NCBI RefSeq assembly: GCF_006539525.1
Contig: NZ_BJNE01000002.1
Span: 186,001-250,000 of the forward strand
DNA length: 64,000 nucleotides
DNA from: Glutamicibacter nicotianae
GTDB taxonomy: Bacteria > Actinomycetota > Actinomycetes > Actinomycetales > Micrococcaceae
Direction of reading: 5' to 3'
Shown: piece by piece, positions 42,404 to 51,774 of the stretch
Numbering within the stretch: position 1 is the first letter of the stretch
Layout of the letters: every line of letters begins with the position of its first letter
Position numbers and translations under genes: made by a program
The notes under the pieces: model-generated
Database searches by the model: none
The model's input: only the letters and a program-made list of their open reading frames with translations
Told to the model about the DNA's origin: nothing

Positions 42404-43489
42404 ATGAACAGGACCTTTGGGATCGAGGAGGAATTCTTCCTCGTGGATCCGGCAACTGCCGCCCCGGTGCCGATGTCCGATCGGCTCAGCTCCCAGCTGC
42501 TTGGCCTGGAACTGCCGGGCACCACGGTCCACCGTGAACTGCTGGCCAGCCAGCTGGAAATCGTCACCGGAATCTGCGCCTCCGCGGACGAAGCCCTGGA
42601 AGCGCTGGTGCGGCGACGCGCCGCCATTGAGCGGATATGCCGCGAACACCAGGTGCTTCCCTTTGCTTCTGGAACGGCGCTGCAGCTGCCGAGCGCTACG
42701 GACTTCACCAAGGGCCAGCGCTACGCAACCATCCACGAGTTCGTCCCGGGGATCGCCCGCGAGCATTTCATCAACGGACTGCACATCCATGTGCATATCC
42801 CGGATGCCGCAGCCGGAGTCCGGGCGCTGAATGCCTTGCGCGGCTGGTTGCCGCTGATTGCGGGAATTGGCGCGAACTCTCCCATCTGGAACGGGGAACT
42901 GACGGGTTTCGCGTCATGGCGGACGGTGCACTACCGCAGATGGTCTGCGACAGGCATTCCGCCGGCTTTTGCGACAGTGCATGAATACCAGCAGCGGGTG
43001 GAGGACATGATTGCTTCCGGGTCGCTGCTCGATCCGGGCCACATTAGCTGGGTCGCCCGCTTGTCGGTGAACCATCCGACCATTGAAGTCCGCGCTGCGG
43101 ACACGCAGATGACAGCCGGCGAATCCGTGGCCCTGGCCCTGCTCATCCGGGCCATTGTGGATACCGCCTCGGAAACTGACGGCTCTGCCGTCACGGCAGC
43201 ATCCGAAGTGCTTGACCTGGGCCTGTGGCAAGCGGCGAAATCGGGAGTGGATGGCACTTATTTCGATAGCGAATCCAGGACCACCGTGCCTGTCAAGGCC
43301 GTGATCCAACGGGTGCTCGACTATACGGGCCGTGCATTGCATCGCAATGGCGATGAACAGTTCGTAGCCATTTACCTGGACTCGCTCGCCACTTTCGGAA
43401 ATGGAGCCACGCGCCAACGCGAGAGCTGGAACCAGGGAGGTGCGAAGCAGGTAGCCGCTGATGCTGCCAAGCTGTTCGCGCAAGCCTGA
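42404..43489 (+). CDS. YbdK-type carboxylate-amine ligase (GCS2 family)
   Basis: 361 residues. GCS2 features: FGIEEEFFLVD at the start with the metal-binding Glu residues, HRELLASQLEI, GLHIHVHIPD and a later HPTIEVRAADTQ. These match the YbdK group, homologous to glutamate-cysteine ligase with weak gamma-glutamylcysteine synthetase activity; actinobacteria that make mycothiol do not need glutathione, so the true substrate is unclear. The start follows the GAACCAGCATCC leader without a strong ribosome site. The stop at 43489 directly abuts a decayed transporter gene. Confidence 0.88.
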   Translation: MNRTFGIEEEFFLVDPATAAPVPMSDRLSSQLLGLELPGTTVHRELLASQLEIVTGICASADEALEALVRRRAAIERICREHQVLPFASGTALQLPSATDFTKGQRYATIHEFVPGIAREHFINGLHIHVHIPDAAAGVRALNALRGWLPLIAGIGANSPIWNGELTGFASWRTVHYRRWSATGIPPAFATVHEYQQRVEDMIASGSLLDPGHISWVARLSVNHPTIEVRAADTQMTAGESVALALLIRAIVDTASETDGSAVTAASEVLDLGLWQAAKSGVDGTYFDSESRTTVPVKAVIQRVLDYTGRALHRNGDEQFVAIYLDSLATFGNGATRQRESWNQGGAKQVAADAAKLFAQA

Positions 43490-44597
43490 CAAGTACGGCC
43501 GCCGAGCGGTACTGATCGTCCATCCAGGTGCTGATGGGCGTCGGCACCTCATTGGTGAGCTAGCTTTCCACCTATGCGAGCATCGGCATCGGGCTCCGAT
43601 TCTCCTGAGCGTCCTGCACAAGGTGCTGGGCTTCTCCGCCGGCGGCGAGTGGGGAGGTGCGACATTGATGGCGGCGGAGGACGCGCCGGATCATGTGCGC
43701 GGCAAATTCGGGGTCTTCCCGCAACTCGGGGTTCCGGCAAGCATGCTGCTGGCCTCCGCGGTCAGCGCCATATTTGCTGCCGTAGTTTCCCCTTAGCGGT
43801 TCATGGCTTGGGGCTGGCGCATTTCGTTCCTGCTCAGCTTCGTGCTGATCCTCATCGCCTACTTCATCCGCCGGCGCGTGGAGGAGCCCCAGGTGTTCGA
43901 GTAGATGGCCAAGACCAATTAGACCGAATCAACCCCGTTGTCCACGATGGTCAGCAAGCATCCGATGAAGGTCATCCAAGCAACGCTGGTCTTCATGGGA
44001 AACAACACCCCCGGCTACATGCTCACGGGAGGCTTCATTCTGGGCTATGCGACAAACAAGCTGGGATTGCAGGCGGGCGACCTTCTGAACATCATCACCA
44101 TCGGCTCGCAGGCCTGGCTGGTCTCGACGTGGATTGGCGGAGTGGTCACGGACCGGGTGGGCCGCAAGAAGATATTTATCATCGGCTGTGTGCTCCTGCT
44201 GGTCTGGCTCTTCCCGCTATTCTTGCTCATCGAGACCCGGAACCTTGCCTGGGTTACAGTATCGCTGGTGGTCTTCGGCGCCTTCATGGGCTTCTCCTAC
44301 GGGCCGTTGCCGGCGCTGTATGCAGAGCTGTTCCCGGCCCGTATCCGCTTGAGCGGTTCCTCGATCAGTTACGCACTGGGCTCGGTGGTTGGCGGCGCTT
44401 TCGCCCCGACTATTGCCGCAGCGTTGGTGGGCAAGTTCGATACCACGGTGGCGGTCTTCACGTACCTGTTCATTTGGGTGGGGACTTCGCTGATCGCGAA
44501 CCTGACTTTGAACGATCGCACCGGTGCGGACCTGTATCCGCACGATGGCGCGGGCGCCGGCGGATCAGGGGAGGACGCGGGTCCGGAGCATCTGTGA
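43490..44597 (+). pseudogene. MHS-type MFS transporter, truncated, frameshifted and amber-interrupted
   Basis: The reading resumes right after the ligase stop with DKYGRRAVLIV, a loop 2-3 motif of metabolite:H+ symporters, so the N-terminal third is missing. A shift near 43525 gives QVLMGVGTSLVS and then LSTYASIG in another frame, and a second shift near 43590 restores APILLSVLHKVLGFSAGGEWGGA. From there one frame runs to 44597 with TAG codons at 43794, 43902 and about 43918. Alignment to MHS proteins suggests these sit where Gln (CAG) would be: SP-*-RFMAWGWR, EEPQVFE-*-MAKTN-*-TESTP. The rest (WLVSTWIGGVVTDRVGRKK, LPALYAELFPARIRLSGSS) is intact. Confidence 0.82.
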
Positions 44598-44731
44598 ATT
44601 GGCGGTTCCAGCAGCCCTTGGAAGCGACGATTTAGTCCGGACCAATCAGCTCAGCGCCCAAATCGTGTTGATGACCGGTGGAGAGAAAGCTTCTTCGTTG
44701 GTAAGCCATCATCGGCATCCAGCGTGCCTAG

Positions 44732-45355
44732 ATCTCCAATGTTGCAGGTGCAGGTACCGTCGGCATGGCGCACTCCGCCACCAAGAACAGACGGTCAGCC
44801 CAGGAAAGCTTCGGTGCGGCGTGGGAACCATTCATCGATTCGGAGGTGGTCTGCACCATGACAGCGCTGGCGATCATTGTCAGCGGACAGTACGCAAACC
44901 AGGGACAGGACGGCATTGCGCTGACCACTGCTGCGCTCGCCACCGTCAAGGAGCTATTCCCTTACCTGCTCACCGTCAGCGTATTGCTCTTCGCCTTCTC
45001 AACGATCCTGAGCTACTCGTACTATGTGCACCTGGCCGCAGGGTTCATCTGCGGTCAATCTGCAGTCGTTCGCCACGGGTACAACCTTGTCTGGTTGGCG
45101 ACGATCGTCATCGGATCAGCCGCATCGTTGTCGAGGGTCGTGAGGTTCTCTGACGCGGTGTTCTTCCTGATGACTGTTCCCAACGTCTTCGGCCTGTTCT
45201 TCATGGCCAACGCGATCCGTAAGGAACTGAACGGCCACTGCGATGACTTGACGACTGGAGTGCTCCAGATGGTTCCCCTGGCAGAACGCAGTACCTTGCT
45301 TGGAAACCCCATCTCTGGGGAGAGCGACAAGTCGTTGATCTCGGACAAGGCATAA
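44732..45355 (+). pseudogene. AGCS symporter remnant (C-terminal half)
   Basis: The frame opens after a TAG at 44729 and reads ISNVAGAGTVGMAHSAT, where an AGCS protein has FSNEAGLGSAPIAHAA. FGAAWEPFIDSEVVCTMTALAIIVSG, GIALTTAALATVKELFPYL and LLFAFSTILSYSYY follow, all in family order. About 250 residues from the N-terminus are absent and several family residues are altered, so this is a decayed remnant. An ATG at 44765 gives a 196-residue frame that could still be translated, but it would lack half the transport core. It follows the decayed MHS gene, marking a decay zone. Confidence 0.75.
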
Positions 45356-45662
45356 TTCCTGGACAAGGCCATGGCGAACTCCATCGGCTGGCGAGATGTA
45401 GTTCGCTTCATTTTGGGGTGACAATGCCTTGACCATTGGACAGCGCTTACGCTCGTAGCGCTCTGTAGGCGTGATCGAGGCTCTCAGTCAATAAGGGTTA
45501 TCAGCGAAGCGCCGCTAACCGGCCGGAAGATCACTTGGACTTGAGCGTCCATAACGATTGACGCGGCCCGAAGCTCCATAGAGCGGCGGAAGCATGAATG
45601 TCGCGATCCCACGAGAACTGCGGCAAAGACCGCAACAATTTTCAGGCAGTCAGGGTGCTCAT
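45356..45662. other. Spacer between decay zone and mcrC
   Basis: About 305 bases with no gene seen. Small inverted repeats such as AGCGCT-N9-AGCGCT near 45443-45463 are present; I cannot assign a role. Confidence 0.3.
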
Positions 45663-46901
45663 CTAGGGTATGAATTGAGCCAGGTTGGATCCCGTAGATG
45701 TGTGGGGCCCAGAATTTATGATTTTTAACGCCAGACTCGACATCTGGCTCAGCAACTCAGACGGTGGTTGGGCCAAATCCACGGCGTGGCAGTGCACGGT
45801 TGACGCGTGGCCAATGATGGCATGGGAGAGGTCGGTACCTGGCCCACTCGCGTATACGAGGTGTCCTGCATTTAGCCCGAAACGAACACAATATGCCAGC
45901 ATCTGGTAAATATCTGCGTTGGGGTAGTTCGCGGAATCTGGGGCCTTGTACTTGGCGTCAACTATGGCCAGGCGCTGATTCGATCCGTGCCACACGAGAT
46001 CGGGGCGTAGAGCGAGCCGCGCTCCTTCATCGAGAAACGTCCCGGTTTCTTGCCGAGTCGCCTTGCCATCCATGTCAGCAAAGCAGTTGGATAGTGCTAC
46101 TGTTACAAAATCTTCAAAGACCTTCCACATATCGAAAAGAAAAGCACGGGCTGTCAGGTTGCCGTTGATCTGTTCCACCGAGGTGTTTCGGAGAATTACT
46201 TCAGAGAGGAATATTGCCTGGCGATATCTGGCATTGATCCTTGTATAGCGGATAACAGGTAGTTCCTGGCCAGGAATTAGAATATTGACGCCTACGAATG
46301 ATTCGGAAAGTTTATGTAGGCCAGCACGGTGCGCCGGATCCAGCATTGGAAGCTTCAGGAGTCGATGCAGTGCCGAAACAAGTATTCTGTTTTCTGGAAT
46401 ATCAGTTGTGAATTCGTCGTACACGGTCTCTACGGGCAGCGCGAGCCCGCCTCTGCGACCGATTTGAGCTGCTATATCTAGCCGGCCTCGCATCATTGGT
46501 AATGCGTCATTGAATGTTTTGTATCCCTGGATGATTCCATTCTGACGGATCTTCGAGACTTGCTGCAGGAAGAGCATCGCCATTACGCTGAGCAGATCCT
46601 GATCACTGTCTAGCTGGATGGGCTCGTCTAGCCACATCTTTGGGTGCAGTGCATACTGCATCATGAAGAAGAGGCGCGAGACCGGAACTTTGGGACGAAT
46701 TAGGATCTGATGTTCGCCAAATCGAATAACGCCAACCTTGCGTACGTTGGCAACGATCCATTCGTCGCCACCCGCTGGAGTTACTGTGGCAATGCGCATT
46801 CGATTCAGCAGTGACGCCATGTCGTTCGACAACGTGTGCTGTTCCGGAGGGCCACTTTCGAAAAGTTCCAGTAGTTGCATGTTTCTATTCGTCCGCTGCA
46901 T
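45663..46901 (-). CDS. mcrC: McrC-like nuclease subunit of McrBC
   Basis: 412 residues. An N-terminal beta-rich domain with VGVIRFGEHQILIRPKVPVSRLFFMMQYA (in parts) and PMMRGRLDI typical of McrC, followed by a PD-(D/E)xK nuclease: LRPDLVWHG then LAIVDAKYKAP near residues 290-315. McrC binds the McrB ring, stimulates GTP hydrolysis and cleaves DNA with modified cytosine. Starts at 46901 (overlapping mcrB by 17 bases, weak GAGAG) or 46880. Operon order mcrB-mcrC, minus strand. The DNA is A+T-richer than the flanks, as expected of an acquired defence gene. Confidence 0.9.
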   Translation of the reverse strand: MQRTNRNMQLLELFESGPPEQHTLSNDMASLLNRMRIATVTPAGGDEWIVANVRKVGVIRFGEHQILIRPKVPVSRLFFMMQYALHPKMWLDEPIQLDSDQDLLSVMAMLFLQQVSKIRQNGIIQGYKTFNDALPMMRGRLDIAAQIGRRGGLALPVETVYDEFTTDIPENRILVSALHRLLKLPMLDPAHRAGLHKLSESFVGVNILIPGQELPVIRYTRINARYRQAIFLSEVILRNTSVEQINGNLTARAFLFDMWKVFEDFVTVALSNCFADMDGKATRQETGTFLDEGARLALRPDLVWHGSNQRLAIVDAKYKAPDSANYPNADIYQMLAYCVRFGLNAGHLVYASGPGTDLSHAIIGHASTVHCHAVDLAQPPSELLSQMSSLALKIINSGPHTSTGSNLAQFIP

Positions 46902-49035
46902 TCGCGCTCTCGATACGATCCGTGGTTTCAGACTTCAATTGCGCACGGAGGCTAGCAAGACCATATCGTTCCTTAATGTCGACTTCTTCGCCAAAATGGT
47001 ATTCGCTCAGTAGCGGAAGGATCTCGTATTCCCAGATTTCTTCCAATTGTCCCGCCACCAAGGTCCCACTTGCGGGCATCAGATAGCTTGGGCCTAACTG
47101 AAAATCAGAATCATTGATGCTTGCGTTGACCTTTGCCAAAAGGTCTGCTGGCTCAGGATCAAGCTGATGGCGCGCCAACCACTTGGGGAGGACCGATTTA
47201 ACTGGTTGTTTCTCGGGGTGAAGCTCAACAAACGAGAAACGCCGACGCATGGCTGCATCGAGCAGTGCGATGGAACGATCGCTAGTGTTCATCGTGCCTA
47301 TGATGAATAAGTTCTCTGGCATCACGAATGAATCTTCGTCGTCCTTGCTGTATTGCAATTTGATTGGCCGGTTGCGATATTCCAGCAGGAAATAGAGTTC
47401 GCCGAATATCTTGGCGAGGTTTCCACGATTTATCTCGTCAATCACCAATACGTAGTTGTACTCGGGATTCTTGACAGCTTGTTCCACGATTCGACGCAGA
47501 GGCCCATCTTTGAGCTCATAAGTTAGGTTTCCCGAACTTGTGGTTACGGGGCGGTAGCCCTGGAAAAAGTCTTCGTAAGAGTAACTCGGATGGAATTGAA
47601 CGATCTCCGTGTTAGTGTCATCCCCAGCGATATGCTCAGCGAGCTTTATCGCGAGATACGTCTTACCAGTACCTGGAGGGCCGAAAAGGATGATTTGGCG
47701 GCGGCGCTCGATGAGGTCTAACTGCTTTTGGATCCATGCAGAGTCAATGTATACGGACTCGGCTAGTGCCTGTGTGGCGGGAGCGAACCAACGTCCTGAT
47801 AAATTACCTGGCCGTGCTTTCTCAAACCTTGTTTCCTCTTCAGCTTCTTCAGCAGATGCATTACTCTGAGCATTTTTCCAAGCTTCAACATATGGGTGAG
47901 CATTGAAATCTACACTTTTACCCGACTTGACCTGCAATTGACGCACGATAGAAAACAGATCACGGTCGATGTCCCCGGTACTTTCCCCGATCTCGCCAAT
48001 GAAGGCCTCTCTAATGGCCTCTCTACGTCTGAGAGATACTATGGAAGTTATTCGGAGTGGGTGAACGAGGTAGGCCAAGGAATGCCGTTGGGTCGGAAAT
48101 TTATCGCCCGGTATGCTCTGGACAAAATCCCTCCAAGCCCATGCATCTTCAAGGAGCAAACCTTTTTCGTCTCGCGATTTGTCGCACCATTCGTCGAGCA
48201 AACGAATGATAAGGACGAGTGCGTAGTAAAGGCTTTGCTTCATCGCTGAACCGGGATTGAAGCTACCGGACTTAAACGCCTTGGAAATTTCTGCAGGCAC
48301 CTGTACTGGGTGATCCATATACCCCAGAAGCGATTGCACGCGTTCCATCTTCTTGCGTTCGCCTATGGTCCTTGAATCCATCGGGAGGAACTGCCAGCAG
48401 ACTAGCTCGGTCATCAACAGGCGAGCATCATCGGAGACAGAAGCCATCTGGCCCTTGAGCTTGGTGACGAAATCGCCCGCAGTAAAATCCGGCTTATCAA
48501 CGAAGACAGACCGCAACTCATCAACTGGGCCTCGCAACCAGATCTCACGACCTGGAGCGAAGACGGACTCACCGCTTTTCAGCCCGCGTTCCACGAAGAG
48601 CTGAGCGGCACTACGAACAGCTTCTTCTTCTTTGCTAGTAGAAACAATCACGGTGCGAAGCTGATGATTTTGCTCGTCGTTTCTCAGGGTGTTCCATGCC
48701 TGATAGAGGTGGTGAGCTTCCGCCACTAACTCCGTAGGATTATCAAATTCTTCGAGTGCTTGCCGCCCTGAATCGGTGATACTCCACAACCCGGTGCCAT
48801 CTTTTTCGATCCAGCCCGCTTTCACTAGGTCGACAGAGGTCCACATGAGGTCGGTTTCGGCACGAGTCTGTCCATCAGGCTTCTGTTCTGCTTCAGCACC
48901 TTGTGCAGGTATGCGATCGAACACTCCAGAAGTGAGCGAACCTGGACCGTATGCTCTACCGCATCCCTCGGGGCTGGAAGCAAGTTCTTTGAGTAATAGT
49001 TGGACACGTTTTGCGTTGTTGCTGGATGTAGGCAC
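46885..49035 (-). CDS. mcrB: McrB-like GTPase/AAA+ subunit with N-terminal winged helix
   Basis: 716 residues. Residues ~1-110 read like an Mrr-N winged helix (VQLLLKELASSPEG, DLVKAGWIEKDGTGLWSITDSGRQALEEF, in parts). Residues ~110-430 are a helical region I do not recognise. The AAA+ domain starts with Walker A GPPGTGKT at 452-459, then VLVIDEINRGNLAKIFGELYFLLEYR and the McrB sensor block MNTSDRSIALLDAAMRRRFSF. E. coli McrB is about 460 residues with a small DUF3578 DNA-binding domain; here the front is larger and different, so the sensed modification or signal may differ. Confidence 0.88.
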   Translation of the reverse strand: MPTSSNNAKRVQLLLKELASSPEGCGRAYGPGSLTSGVFDRIPAQGAEAEQKPDGQTRAETDLMWTSVDLVKAGWIEKDGTGLWSITDSGRQALEEFDNPTELVAEAHHLYQAWNTLRNDEQNHQLRTVIVSTSKEEEAVRSAAQLFVERGLKSGESVFAPGREIWLRGPVDELRSVFVDKPDFTAGDFVTKLKGQMASVSDDARLLMTELVCWQFLPMDSRTIGERKKMERVQSLLGYMDHPVQVPAEISKAFKSGSFNPGSAMKQSLYYALVLIIRLLDEWCDKSRDEKGLLLEDAWAWRDFVQSIPGDKFPTQRHSLAYLVHPLRITSIVSLRRREAIREAFIGEIGESTGDIDRDLFSIVRQLQVKSGKSVDFNAHPYVEAWKNAQSNASAEEAEEETRFEKARPGNLSGRWFAPATQALAESVYIDSAWIQKQLDLIERRRQIILFGPPGTGKTYLAIKLAEHIAGDDTNTEIVQFHPSYSYEDFFQGYRPVTTSSGNLTYELKDGPLRRIVEQAVKNPEYNYVLVIDEINRGNLAKIFGELYFLLEYRNRPIKLQYSKDDEDSFVMPENLFIIGTMNTSDRSIALLDAAMRRRFSFVELHPEKQPVKSVLPKWLARHQLDPEPADLLAKVNASINDSDFQLGPSYLMPASGTLVAGQLEEIWEYEILPLLSEYHFGEEVDIKERYGLASLRAQLKSETTDRIESANAADE

Positions 49036-49458
49036 AGTCAGCTCCTGTTCTTTATTAGCAGGTTACGCTGAGGCAACGACGGAAATGTGGAGCGTTCTGA
49101 CCGACACTGCAGGAATGTTGACAGACAGTGGCGTCACACGGCGCATTCTCGGCGTGATCCTATTGGGTTGACGAAAAATTGATCCTTCGAAGGAGGATTG
49201 AAACTCCAGCCGTTGTAGCCGAGGGAGATTTCCAGGACTTTCCGAACAACGGTGGACGTTGAATACACGTTACCGAGAACATTTCTAATCAGCTAGCGTT
49301 TACTCAGCGTATCGCCATTGAAGGCCTTGATTGGTGTCCAATGCTATTGACCTGGAGACATGACCGGCGGATGAAGGAGCCGTGCTGGCGGCCACCTAAG
49401 ACGGATTCTGCGCCAATGACAATTCTTCGGATTAGAGGCAGACTAGCTCAGTGTAAAA
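49036..49458. other. Upstream region of mcrB, no gene seen
   Basis: About 420 bases. It holds a TCCTTCGAAGGA palindrome near 49191 and presumably the mcrBC promoter. No open frame here has both a ribosome site and a protein-like pattern. Confidence 0.35.
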
Positions 49459-49501
49459 GCACTCCGCTGCATCTGGACCAACGCCAGATCCAGCGGAGTG
49501 C
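49459..49501 (-). terminator. 17-bp stem with one mismatch, end of the catabolic operon
   Basis: GCACTCCGCTG-C-ATCTGG (49459-49476) pairs with CCAGAT-C-CAGCGGAGTGC (49484-49501) with one C-C mismatch and a 7-base loop. It lies just after the stop of the SDR gene (49520) on the minus strand. Confidence 0.75.
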
Positions 49502-49519
49502 ATACTCGGCCTCTACACT

Positions 49520-50320
49520 TTAAAGCGGGGTGACGTAGGCTCCTGCAATACCGCCGTCCACCAGGAACTGGCTCGCGGTGATGAAGGAGGAATCATCCGA
49601 CGCAAGGAAGGCTACCGCGGCTGCCAGCTCGTCCGGTTCCGCGAAGCGCCCGAGTGGAACATGCACCAGTCGGCGTGCGGCGCGTTCCGGATCCTTGGCG
49701 AAGAGCTCTTTGAGCAACGGGGTGTTCACCGGGCCGGGGCACAGTGCATTGACTCGGATACCCTGCCGGGCGAATTCGACGCCGAGCTCGCGACTCATGG
49801 ACAGCACGCCGCCCTTGGAAGCCGAGTAGCTGATTTGGCTGGTCGCCGCGCCCATGACGGCGACAAATGAGGCGGTGTTGATGATGGAGCCCCGGCCCTG
49901 TTCCTGCATGTAGGGAAGTACGTGCTTGCAACAGTAGTACACGCTGGTCAGATTGACCTCCTGCACCTTGCGCCAAGCATCAATGCCGGTCTCCAAGATG
50001 GAGGCGTCGTCTGCCGGGGAAATGCCCGCGTTGTTGAATGCGATATCTACCGAGTCGTAGGTCGACTTGGCTGTGGCGAACAAGTTCTTGACGTCTTCTT
50101 CATTGGTGACATCGGTCCGGACGAAAAGCCCGCCGACTTCCGCGGCGGCTTTCTGGCCGATGTCATCGGCACAGATATCGCCAATGACTACCTTGGCGCC
50201 TTCATGGGCCAACCGCTTGGCCGTGGCCAGACCGATGCCTGAAGCGCCGCCTGTAATAGTGGCGACTCGTCCGGCAAGCCGATTAGTGACCAGGCCGTTG
50301 TATGGGGCTGTTTCGCTCAT
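49520..50320 (-). CDS. SDR-family alcohol dehydrogenase
   Basis: 266 residues. Classical short-chain dehydrogenase: TGGASGIG (23-30), NNAG (96-99), catalytic Ser151, Tyr165 and Lys169 (YSASK), and PGPVNTP. NAD(P)(H)-dependent oxidation of an alcohol. Last gene of the eat-glnA-puuD-aldh-sdr operon; in an ethanolamine scheme it would oxidise the gamma-glutamyl-ethanolamide alcohol to the aldehyde for the next enzyme (inference). The terminator hairpin follows. Fatty-acid-type ketoreductases share the same fold, so context carries the assignment. Confidence 0.85.
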   Translation of the reverse strand: MSETAPYNGLVTNRLAGRVATITGGASGIGLATAKRLAHEGAKVVIGDICADDIGQKAAAEVGGLFVRTDVTNEEDVKNLFATAKSTYDSVDIAFNNAGISPADDASILETGIDAWRKVQEVNLTSVYYCCKHVLPYMQEQGRGSIINTASFVAVMGAATSQISYSASKGGVLSMSRELGVEFARQGIRVNALCPGPVNTPLLKELFAKDPERAARRLVHVPLGRFAEPDELAAAVAFLASDDSSFITASQFLVDGGIAGAYVTPL

Positions 50321-50373
50321 TTGATGGTTCTCCTTGCTAGTGTTTTTATAGTTGGATGTTGTTCTGCGGTAAG

Positions 50374-51774
50374 TCAGTTTTCGGTGTCAATGAAGACGTT
50401 CTTGACCTCGCTGAAGGCTTCGAGTGCATCTGGTCCTAGCTCGCGGCCGAGCCCGGATTTCTTGTAGCCGCCGAAGGGTGTGGAATAGCGCACCGAGGAA
50501 TGGGAGTTCACCGACAGATTTCCAGCCTCGATCGCGCGGGCTACGCGCAGGGCGCGGCCCACATCCCGGGTCCAGATGGATCCAGACAGCCCGTACTCCG
50601 AGTCATTGGCAATGCGGATGGCGTCCTGCTCATCGTCGAAGGGAATCACCGCAACGATCGGGCCGAAAATCTCGTCGCGCAGGATCCTGTCCTGCGGATC
50701 CTCGGGAACGACGACAGTAGGAGGGAACCAGTATCCGTCGCCCTGGGGAATCTTTCCCTGGTAAGCGATATCGCTACGGGGGTTTCCCTGTTCATCAAGC
50801 AGGAAGGATGACACCGTCTGCAATTGCTTGGCAGAGACCAAAGGCCCCATCACGGTTGTCTCGTCGCCCGGGTCCCCTACAGTAACAGCCGCGACCGCCT
50901 TCGTGAATCGCTCCAAGAACGCATCCAGAATGCTGCGCTGAACCAGGATCCGGGACCTGGCGCAGCAGTCCTGCCCGGCATTGTCGAACACTCCACCCGG
51001 TGCTTGGGCAGCTGCCTTGTCGAGATCGGCATCGGCAAAGATGATATTCGCGCTCTTGCCGCCCAGCTCCAGGGTGACTCTTTTCAATTGGTCCGCGCAT
51101 CCGCGCATGATGCCTTGTCCCACCTGGGTGGACCCGGTGAAAACTACCTTACGGACATCAGGATGGGTGACAAAGCGCTCGCCGACTACCGAGCCCTTTC
51201 CCGGGATGACCGTGAAGACGCCCTCGGGAATTCCGGCCTCGCGGGCCAACTCGCCCAGGCGGATTGCTGTCAACGGTGTCAATTCAGCCGGCTTGAGCAC
51301 GACAGTATTTCCTGCGGCCAGGGCCGGGGCGAAACCCCACCCCGCAATCGGCATGGGGAAATTCCATGGCACGATGATTCCAACGACGCCCAGAGGTTCG
51401 TGGAACGTCACGTTCACTCCGCCGGCGACGGGAATCTGCTTGCCGAAATTCCGTTCCGGGGCCGCTGCGTAGTAGTTCAGCACATCCCTGACGTTTCCGG
51501 CTTCCCAGCGGGCGTTGCCGATGGTGTGCCCGGCATTGAGCACTTCCAGCTGGGCCAGGTTCTCCAGGTCGCGGTCGACGGCGGCCGCGAACCTGCGCAG
51601 CAGCTCGGCACGCTCCGCGGGGGCCACTTTGCTCCAGGCGGGAAACGCTTCGGCCGCCCAGGCAATTGCGGCATCCGCCTGCGCAATATCTGCTAGCTCG
51701 ACGTCTTGGACTGTCTGTCCGGTTGCCGGGTTGATCACGGTAAAGGTGTCTTTCACTGCGGTATCAATGCTCAT
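50374..51774 (-). CDS. NAD(P)-dependent aldehyde dehydrogenase
   Basis: 466 residues, full ALDH length. VPWNFP near 135, FTGSTQVG near 212, general base Glu236 (LELGGKS), nucleophile Cys270 in NAGQDC and EIFGPIV near 370. It starts in the stop codon of the upstream hydrolase gene (ATGA). In the proposed scheme it oxidises a gamma-glutamyl aldehyde to the acid (gamma-glutamylglycine if the amine is ethanolamine). In polyamine pathways the PuuC-type enzyme holds the same place. The family does not by itself tell the substrate. Confidence 0.9.
   Translation of the reverse strand: MSIDTAVKDTFTVINPATGQTVQDVELADIAQADAAIAWAAEAFPAWSKVAPAERAELLRRFAAAVDRDLENLAQLEVLNAGHTIGNARWEAGNVRDVLNYYAAAPERNFGKQIPVAGGVNVTFHEPLGVVGIIVPWNFPMPIAGWGFAPALAAGNTVVLKPAELTPLTAIRLGELAREAGIPEGVFTVIPGKGSVVGERFVTHPDVRKVVFTGSTQVGQGIMRGCADQLKRVTLELGGKSANIIFADADLDKAAAQAPGGVFDNAGQDCCARSRILVQRSILDAFLERFTKAVAAVTVGDPGDETTVMGPLVSAKQLQTVSSFLLDEQGNPRSDIAYQGKIPQGDGYWFPPTVVVPEDPQDRILRDEIFGPIVAVIPFDDEQDAIRIANDSEYGLSGSIWTRDVGRALRVARAIEAGNLSVNSHSSVRYSTPFGGYKKSGLGRELGPDALEAFSEVKNVFIDTEN

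Noticed and set aside
49436-49505. tRNA-like beginning (GACTAGCTCAGT) near the hairpin
   Set aside because: The sequence has a D-arm-like word but no matching GAGC, no anticodon stem and no T-arm; the structure is explained by the terminator hairpin at 49459-49501.
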